A stretch of 64,000 bases of DNA from assembly GCF_052324685.1 (NCBI RefSeq), contig NW_027506977.1:248001-312000 (forward strand), written 5' to 3'. Shown here one piece after another: positions 56,029 through 64,000 of the stretch (positions are counted from its first letter, which is position 1; each line of letters starts with the position of its first letter). This DNA is from Brachyhypopomus gauderio (lineage: Eukaryota > Chordata > Actinopteri > Gymnotiformes > Hypopomidae). The translations under genes and the position numbers were made by a program. Below the pieces are notes generated by a model, which was given only the letters and a program-made list of their open reading frames with translations, ran no database searches and was not told the origin of the DNA.

Positions 56029-56354
56029 GTGTTAGAAGCATTTGATAGAAGCATTTGTGTTTCTGCTTGTTTGTGATCTAAACAGCAGGCTTGAATCTTA
56101 CTCTTTGTACATTTCTTATACTATCTATCTATCTATATTTGTGTTAGAAGCATTTGATAGAAGCATTTGTGTTTCTGCTTATTTGTGATCTGTGATCTCT
56201 GTGATCAGAGACTTTCTGGGTGAGGCTGCTGCCTCAGTCTTGCTCTGTGAATTAACATAATAAAGGGTGATGTTTGGCTTTGCTAATTGCTGGCAAGAAG
56301 GAGAAGAAGGAGGGGTGATGTCCTCAGAATCCTGAATTCTCAGGAGCTCTAGTG
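55083..56354. mobile_element. 1.27-kb insertion found only in the right arm
   Basis: Ends TAGAGCTCCTAGAGAA and TTCTCAGGAGCTCTA are near-inverse. The left arm at 10738-10739 is uninterrupted. I could not fix a target duplication or a superfamily. Inside, a block of about 190 bp (AGAAGCATTTGATAGAAGCA, AAACAGCAGGCTTGAATCTT) repeats three to four times, each copy next to an ATCT microsatellite. No transposase frame is seen. Confidence 0.7.
55717..56165. repeat. ATCT microsatellites within a higher-order tandem repeat
   Basis: ATCT runs at about 55717-55748, 55852-55867, 55961-56024 and 56121-56136 alternate with the TTAGAAGCATTTGATAGAAG unit. Confidence 0.9.
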
Positions 56355-56683
56355 TTAAAAACAGACTCTGCACATAACACTGTTATTTTATGTCTCTGGT
56401 ACCATATAATCCTACATTTCTCACCTGCCAACACTGCTGGCTTTCATTAGTTGCCAGCAGCTTATGCTTACTGTCCTATATTCTGTTCATAGGAGCAACA
56501 TCATGTCTGTCTTTATGCACACGTATAAATTCATGTGTGGATATGCAACATTAGAGTGATTGTGCGCATTTAAACGAAGTGTGCGAATGCTTAGACGTGA
56601 AACAGCAGCATCCAATAATGACACAAGAGCACATACTAAAATCTGCATGAATGAAAAGTTGCACTTCATAAGTCGATGTGGGT

Positions 56684-56699
56684 GGCTCTTAAAAGAGCC
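56684..56699 (-). terminator. H2A 3' stem-loop (right arm)
   Basis: Canonical on minus. Confidence 0.96.
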
Positions 56700-56726
56700 G
56701 TTGGATTCTGAAAACAGAAGGGAAAT

Positions 56727-57161
<435 letters not shown>

Positions 57162-57201
57162 CTAAGAGCGCTGGAGATATAGCTAAATAAGCTGCTCTCC
57201 T

Positions 57202-57206
57202 ATTGG
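57202..57206 (-). promoter_or_regulatory. H2A CCAAT box (right arm)
   Basis: ATTGG on +, 89 bp before the H2A start, matching the left arm. Confidence 0.6.
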
Positions 57207-57289
57207 CTTAAAGAAGGCATGACGAATAACCAACCCGAAGCGGTCGACATCCAAAGCCAGCCTCCATCTCTTTACCCTGCAACACTCCA

Positions 57290-58062
57290 TGTGGCACGTC
57301 TTTTCTTGTCCTTCGTATATGCATTTCAATATTGAATCAAGTTTTAGAAATCTTCTAAGCTATTCAGGGTACACGCATATGTATGACAAGGACAGGAGAG
57401 ATTGGCAAATTAAAAAATATCATACAATAGAATATTACTGTGTACATGTCCATATGTTGAATGAGATGCAAAATGTTTTACGCGCGTTTACTCTACAAAA
57501 CTCCCTCTCGTAATAACGTTTTTCTATATGTATGCACTTCAATTTAATGTAGAAATGTACTCAAGTTATTCAAGCTACGTACAGTACATGTATGACAAGG
57601 AGAGGAGAGATGGGCAGACTAATGTATTCATAGCATACAATAAAATCTTATTATATACAATATTTCTGTGAATAATGAAATGCAACATGTTTACTATGGA
57701 TACAGTAAGAAAAACTGATTTTCGTTGGACCCTAATAGATATATAAAGTTATATATATGTTGTTTTACCGTCATATTGATATTGTAATGAGTATGGATTG
57801 CTTGAAATGCTTGTGTATTGACTTTTCATTCTCCATTTTAATAAAGTACACTTGGGCAAATAAAACATACGTATATAAAATAGAATCTTATTCTACACAG
57901 TATTTCTGTATTTAGGACGGGATGAATGTTTTAGGTTGTCATTTTTCTTCCCAATGTCCACGCACTTAATGTAGAGCAATGGATGAAACTGCACCTTAAA
58001 ATCCACCAACGACACAAAATATTTAGTTTAAAGAAAAGCGCTCTTTAGAAAAAAAGGTGGGT
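57290..58062. repeat. H1-H2A spacer with degenerate tandem units (right arm)
   Basis: Matches 9060-9800 in reverse, including the recurring GTATGACAAGGA and GAGAGAT phrases. No gene is seen. Confidence 0.55.
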
Positions 58063-58078
58063 GGCTCTTAAAAGAGCC
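58063..58078 (-). terminator. H1 3' stem-loop plus HDE (right arm)
   Basis: Canonical on minus. CTCTTT at 58041-58046 is the HDE core in reverse, 17 nt from the stem. Confidence 0.96.
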
Positions 58079-58112
58079 TTTTGGGGAGACCAAGACATGA
58101 AAACATGCACGT

Positions 58113-58727
58113 TTACTTCTTCTTGGGGGCTGCTTTTTTCGCCTTTGCTGCTTTTGGCTTGGCGGTCTTGGGCTTCGCAACCTTTGCCTTCTTGGGGCTC
58201 TTGGCTGCTTTCTTCGGAGCGGCCGGCTTCTTCGCTTTCTTGGGACTCTTGGTAGCTTTGGCGGCAGCGGGCTTCTTCGCCTTCTTGGGCGACTTCTTTG
58301 CAGCGGCGGCGGGCTTCTTTGCCGCGACCTTCTTGGGCTTTTTAGCCGCGGCAGGCTTCTTAACGGGGGACTTTTTCGCCTTAGGCGCGGCTTTCTTGGC
58401 GGGCTTCTTCTTAGTTTCCGCTTGCTTGTTGATCTTAAACGAGCCAGACGCTCCGGTGCCTTTGGTCTGCACCAAAGTCCCTTTCGTCACCAGGCTCTTG
58501 ATGGCGAGCTTGACGCGAGAGTTGTTCTTCTCCACGTCGTAACCGCCAGCAGCCAAAGCTTTCTTCAGCGCGGCGAGAGACACGCCGCTCCGTTCTTTGG
58601 AAGCAGAAACAGCTTTAACGATAAGCTCACCGACGCTGGGTCCCGCTTTCTTGGGTCTAGCAGCAGCTTTCTTCTTGGGCGCTTTAGCCGGCGCGGCAGC
58701 GGTTGAGGCTGGAGCCACTTCTGCCAT
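58113..58727 (-). CDS. Linker histone H1 (right arm)
   Basis: 204 residues: the left-arm H1 plus one extra lysine in the final AAPKKK, from one more AAG codon in a run of AAG. The globular domain and SPKK-rich tail are otherwise the same. The start at MAEVAPAS is chosen as for the left copy. The H1 box (58886-58892) and stem-loop are intact. Confidence 0.98.
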   Translation of the reverse strand: MAEVAPASTAAAPAKAPKKKAAARPKKAGPSVGELIVKAVSASKERSGVSLAALKKALAAGGYDVEKNNSRVKLAIKSLVTKGTLVQTKGTGASGSFKINKQAETKKKPAKKAAPKAKKSPVKKPAAAKKPKKVAAKKPAAAAKKSPKKAKKPAAAKATKSPKKAKKPAAPKKAAKSPKKAKVAKPKTAKPKAAKAKKAAPKKK

Positions 58728-58885
58728 CCTTGAATTTTCTAAGAGAAACAAACACTGAACGAACTGATCTGTGAATGTGAACCTCCCTCCTCGCGACGGA
58801 CTGTGGTCTTAAAATACACATGAGGACGGTGTAGACTCAACTCGCCCGACACTGCGTGCCTGTGCTTCCGTGAGTAGATGGTACT

Positions 58886-58892
58886 TGTGTTT
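58886..58892 (-). promoter_or_regulatory. H1 box (right arm)
   Basis: TGTGTTT on +, which is AAACACA on minus, about 160 bp before the H1 start. Confidence 0.7.
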
Positions 58893-59140
58893 TCTCACGA
58901 CAAATCTCGACCTAAATATGCATCCAAACACTATTTGCAGTGCATCAAAAAACGCGAATGGCAAGAGAAGGCTCTCTCGTTTATTTGCGTGCCAGGGAAG
59001 CCCATGCAGTTTCGGGTCGTTTTTCACAACTGCCACAAAAACGCAACCTGCGACTGTCGCACCTAAGAAGACATGCTGTGTTTTGTGTGATGTGTGGGGT
59101 GAAATTGACAGAAATGAAGGAGTAGGTCTAACAGCTCATA

Positions 59141-60666
59141 TGGCGCATTTCCACTAGGGCCTGCTTGGCACGGTACGGTTCGATTCGCGACGGTTTGTGA
59201 GTGTTTCCATTAGTACCAGGACCCGTTTAGCCGGCCCCTTTGGGTACTTTTTTCGTACCGACTCGCTTGAGGTTCTAACCGTTCCGAAGCGGTACAGTTC
59301 TGTGACGTGGAGGGACAGCATGACACTGATTGGCCAGGGAGTGTCGTCACAGGTTGCGTCAGGAGAGCGACTCCTCCGCTATGCTATGGACTCCTCAGCC
59401 GTTTTTAAAACCCAAGGAGCGAAGTCTGTTCCCTGGTCAAACGCCGAGGTACAAACCTTTCTGTTAATAATCAGCGATAAAAAAATCCAGGGTGAACTGG
59501 ACGGGGCCACTAGAAATGTAAAGGTTTTTAGCGAGGTTTCCGCGCTAATGGCCACTCATGGCTACCAGCGGTCCGTTCAGCAGTGCCGGTCGGTCCAAGC
59601 TAAAAAAGCTTAACGCGATTACCGGGCGGTGAAGGACCATAACGGACGCAGCGGAGCAAACCGCAAAGACTGGAAATGGTTCCAGCAAATGGATGTCATA
59701 TACGGTCACCGGCCAGCCAGTAACGGAAGAGAAAACGTGCTGGACACGGCGATGTCGGTGCTGGAGGCCACGGAGAATGGTGAGTGTATTGTGATTTCAC
59801 AGTTTTACTACTAGGCTCGTAAAAGATGTAATATGAACGTAATATGAACGCATCTATTGTAAACGCAGGAATTTAGAGCTGTGTTTGTAGTAAATGTTAC
59901 CACCACAGTCACTACTGTACAATAGCTAGCTCTTAGCCTTGCTAGTTGCTAGTTAGCTGTAGCCATAGCAGCGATGACGTGCTACACATTTTGTGCAGTT
60001 ACGCTATATTGTTGTTGCTTTCACGTGAATGCTTGTGTTTAATATTTGTTATTTTTTACGTTCAAGATTCCCCTTCCACTGACGAGGCGAGCGGAGTTGG
60101 CGGAAAATGTTTCCTTCAACCGGGCTTTCCTTGGAGTGCTTGGCGAACTTGTGAACACCATGCGAGACAGACGCCAGTAAAAGCACACAAAATGTTGCTT
60201 GTAGTACTATAAATATTTATTTCATATAAAGCTATACGTATATATTTGCTTTTTGCACTTTTTAAAACTATAACTATATTATGAAATATAGATATTTAAA
60301 GTACAACATATGTAAATAATAAAGTTTGATTTCATTTGATTGTATGACTGATGCTTTTTATGCAGGGTGTGTTCAGCCTGTTTGAGTAATACCAAATTAT
60401 TATCAATAATTAGAGCAACCACATACAATAATGAAGATAAAGATAAATAAGATACAATAATGCTATTTGTTAAGGGGTGTTGTGCCGGTGTTGTGGTCGC
60501 ATACAAATGATGTCACGACACTACAACCCGCGCGCCAACAGCGACTCCACCCACATTGGGGTGGTTCACCATTGTAATGGAAACACAACGCGACCGTACC
60601 GTTCCGTTGCGAAGCGACCCGTATCGAACCATACCGCGCCAAGCAGGCCCTAGTGGAAATGCGCCA
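59141..60666 (+). mobile_element. PIF/Harbinger element, right arm only, ATA duplication
   Basis: Ends TGGCGCATTTCCACTAGGGC and GCCCTAGTGGAAATGCGCCA are inverted. ATA is duplicated (59138-59140, 60667-60669), and the left arm shows the empty site with a single ATA near 7950. It has a Myb/SANT-like gene but no transposase, like its sister at 28697-30229. Confidence 0.93.
59320..60179 (+). pseudogene. Myb/SANT-like gene of Harbinger (two exons)
   Basis: Exon 1 holds MDSSAVFKTQGAKSVPWSNA and GYQRSVQQC, then, in a shifted frame, MKDHNGRSGANRKDWKWFQQ and ENVLDTAMSVLEATENG. It ends at an ideal donor (GGTGAGT near 59780). An acceptor TTCAAG near 60066 leads to IPLPLTRRAELAENVSFNRA and ends in RDRRQ at about 60178. 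This is the DNA-binding accessory protein of Harbinger elements. The frame break at about 59590-59630 is shared with the other copy in this window. Confidence 0.7.
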
Positions 60667-61668
60667 ATAGTGTGTGCTATGAAGGAGAGTCTGAGTAAAG
60701 GCATGGAGGTGTTTTGAACGTGGCAATGGTGTGTTTATTAGTTAAAAAATCCCTTGTGTAGGTGTGACTAAAACACAAGCATGGGGTGCAGGAGGCCGTG
60801 GCCATATGTACAAATACTATGAGATAATAGTGGTGGTCTCAAGAATCAGGAAAAATTAAACTTATTAACAGGTATGTTTAAAAAAATAAGAGTAAGAACT
60901 AATGGAAAAGTAAATGTTTATCTGTCAAAGGTGTAAACTTGTGGAACAGTTGTGACAAGGACATAAAAATCTGCAGTTCACTTGTCAAATTTGAAAAACA
61001 TGCTTAAAAATAAGGTAATAGATACTTATAATAAAGATAAATAATTTTATATATGTATAACTTGATATTGATTTTTAATAGTAATGTATGATTGTTCTGT
61101 AGATGAGCAAAGTTTATTATTAATAACATAATTGGAAATATATATATTTGATTAAAAAGGGTAGTCAATATAATTTAATGCTTCAAACTATACATTTTTC
61201 GGTTATCATTATTTTCACCATTATAACCATTATTATTTATTAAATATTATTATTTTACTTTCGTTTTCTTTCTTTTTTATGTAAATGTATGTGTACATAT
61301 GTGTTTATATATATGTTTATACGTATATGTACATGTTTCTCTAAAATCCGAAATAAACTCTAAACTCTAGTCAGTTTATTCTCTTTCCAGCCTACCAGTT
61401 CTTTAAAATCCCAGTAGCATTTCCAGTGCCATACGTCTATGTATGTCAGACAAGTAGGCGTGTTTCTACTCCAAGGACTCTCTGAACTGTTTTCTCCCAA
61501 CTGGTTTTTTATGATGGTGCAAAATCCTTAAATTTATCAGAAGCCTAAATGACAGACTGTATTTGTCTGTATGTTTCCCTTTGTATTTTGTAGTGTTCTT
61601 ACAATTGCTGTTGTGTTTGTTACAGGTATTGTTTACTGTCTTTTTCCTCAGGTGATGTGTATGTTCTA
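60667..61668. other. H1-H2B spacer (right arm)
   Basis: Matches 6992-7950 in reverse, then jumps at GTGTTTG (61613-61619) to sequence equal to 5282-5061. No gene is seen. Confidence 0.75.
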
Positions 61669-61840
61669 GTGCTGTCAATTCCAGGTGCCGCGATTAAAAG
61701 TCCTGACCAGGATTTTGCTCAAGCTTGCTAGATTTTCTAATTAGCAATCCAGGTAAAATTAGTGGAATCAATACAATCCAGGAAGCCAGAGCAAAATCCT
61801 GGTGAGGACTTTTAATCGCGGCACCTGGAATTGACAGCAC
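61669..61840. mobile_element. MITE with ~53-bp inverted repeats (right arm copy)
   Basis: The same insertion as 5061-5232, flanked by TA. Shared by both arms. Confidence 0.82.
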
Positions 61841-62233
61841 TAGTATGTTCAGGTATAATTGTTAGGTATCATTTGACTTTCGTCTAGTGGTTTTTCCAGC
61901 TTAGAGTACCTTGTGTTCAGGACTATCTATTCTTGGAGATTCCAAGCAACTACGTAGCACTTTTGTAAGTCGCTCTGGATAAGAGCGTCTGCTAAATGCC
62001 ATAAATGTAAATGTAACACGCGCACACACACAAGCTGAGATGCTAAGAAAACGTACAGCAGTGGATACAAAGTTGTACAGATCATATACATTATAGAACA
62101 CAACATAAAATACATTCTAGGCTGCCCAACAAAGCACAGCACGTGGGAAAACTAACAGGACAGAAATAGCTTTAATCTAATTATTGTGCAAACACATTCC
62201 TAAGGGAAAAACTCTTTGGGTGAAAATGTGGGT
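61841..62233. other. H2B downstream DNA (right arm)
   Basis: Matches 4690-5060 in reverse, including the AAGTCGCTCTGGATAAGAGC dispersed repeat at about 61966-61985. No gene is seen. Confidence 0.6.
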
Positions 62234-62249
62234 GGCTCTTAAAAGAGCC
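62234..62249 (-). terminator. H2B 3' stem-loop (right arm)
   Basis: Canonical on minus, unlike the wobble variant of the left arm. CTCTTT at 62212-62217 is the HDE. Confidence 0.96.
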
Positions 62250-62281
62250 TTTGGGTTGGTTAAGTCGCACTATTTGGCCAT

Positions 62282-62716
<435 letters not shown>

Positions 62717-62775
62717 TTAAGAGTTTGGTATTCTAATTAGGTCACGCCCTCCCTCCACGCTCATGACTAAGCATC

Positions 62776-62780
62776 ATTGG
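62776..62780 (-). promoter_or_regulatory. H2B CCAAT box (right arm)
   Basis: ATTGG on +, 120 bp before the H2B start. Confidence 0.55.
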
Positions 62781-62829
62781 TCAAAAACAAGCCCTCCTCT
62801 GACAGGACCTCCTATCGTGGCTCCGCCAC

Positions 62830-63557
62830 CCCACTGTGCCGTAGCGTTTACCTCTTAATCCCGCCCAGCCATTTCTGCCTTCAACTTTCAAACGAAAACT
62901 ATGATAGAGCTTCAAAATCTGTTTAGTTCTGCTTGCGCAAGGAATTTCTAGCTTTTCATTTTATTAGACTAAAATTCTTTGGATGTGGTTCTAAACTAGC
63001 TAGGTCATAACTTTGATTATCATTACAAAAAAAAAAAATCTTTATTTGTATAGTATCTTTCATAGATACATGAAACTCAAAGTGCTTTACAAAATAAATA
63101 AAAAACATTTAAAAAAACCTAAAGAAAAAAAGGAATCAAACATAATAAAATATAATAAAATGACAATTTATTAAAATAGACAGAGTAATGTAATAAAGTA
63201 AATAAGACGACTTAAAATAATTAGAACAGACATAGAATGGTAAATGTCATAATGTCAAAATTATTTACCATTAGTTTCAATAATGCAGATTCATTGCATT
63301 ATTTCGTCATAAAGCGTCTCCATTTATTTAATATGTCCATTTATTTAAATGTTTTAGGATTCAGAGACTACAACGTGCATTTTAAAACTTGTAGTACACG
63401 GCAACGTCGGACATTGTGTGATAAATGGTGTAGACAATTATCTGGGGGTTCATGTAACAGTAAACAAGTAACAGTTCATGTAGCCTATAAAATGAAATGG
63501 TATAAAGCGTATGCTGTTTTAAACGCATGAAACAGCTCTTTAAATGAGCATATGGGT
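62830..63557. other. H4-H2B spacer (right arm)
   Basis: Matches 3198-4060 in reverse, including the LINE-tail-like CTTTATTTGTATAGTATCTT. No gene is seen. Confidence 0.8.
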
Positions 63558-63573
63558 GGCTCTTAAAAGAGCC
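63558..63573 (-). terminator. H4 3' stem-loop plus HDE (right arm)
   Basis: Canonical on minus. CTCTTT at 63536-63541 is the HDE core, 17 nt from the stem. Confidence 0.96.
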
Positions 63574-63598
63574 GTTGGTTTTGTGTCGAGTTGAGCGT

Positions 63599-64000
<402 letters not shown>

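Overview
The window looks like ray-finned fish DNA. It holds replication-dependent histone genes without introns, each followed by the histone 3' stem-loop. They sit among hAT, Tc1/mariner, PIF/Harbinger and pogo-like DNA transposons, L2-, Rex1- and Tx1-like LINEs, a tRNA-derived SINE with a core common in teleosts, LTR elements and long CA/TG microsatellites. The species cannot be fixed from sequence alone; an otophysan-type teleost is a reasonable guess.

Layout. About 1-2,500 is flank, with one weak candidate host exon at 960-1,090. The left histone arm (2,755-14,996) carries H4, H2B, H1, H2A and H3, all on + and in the order I recall being described for the trout histone repeat. The right arm (51,056-64,000, running off the window) carries the same five genes in mirror order on minus. 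The two arms form a diverged inverted repeat of about 12-13 kb around a 36 kb middle. Proteins are the same in both arms apart from one extra lysine in H1, while spacers differ by substitutions and several large insertions or deletions. The middle falls into two parts. From 15.0 to 38.9 kb it is a transposon graveyard with a minisatellite, a palindrome-rich array, an endogenous retrovirus inside an L2 LINE, and a Rex1-like LINE holding a solo LTR and a hAT element. From 38.9 to 51.05 kb it is a decayed continuation of the histone array: a lone intact H4 (40,137-40,448) followed by broken copies of the H4-H2B spacer. These are split by a Tx1-like LINE with a 13-bp target duplication, a hAT element containing a Tc1-like element, and an LTR element that itself contains a hAT element.

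How it works together. The eleven intact genes encode the four core histones (H3 is the H3.2 type) and linker H1 for S-phase chromatin assembly. Promoters show CCAAT boxes (H2B, H2A, H3), TATA-like boxes, a GC box (H4) and an H1 box (H1). All transcripts should end at SLBP/U7-type stem-loops. In H4, H2B and H1 a purine HDE core begins exactly 17 nt after the last stem base.

The most interesting material is the history of the array. The inversion breakpoint lies inside a SINE. Several insertions are present in one arm with a clean empty site in the other. Orphan histone 3' ends survive without their genes, including an H2B tail in opposite orientation downstream of H3 in both arms. A short membrane-protein-like open frame is duplicated with the histones. 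I found no convincing wholly new molecular system.
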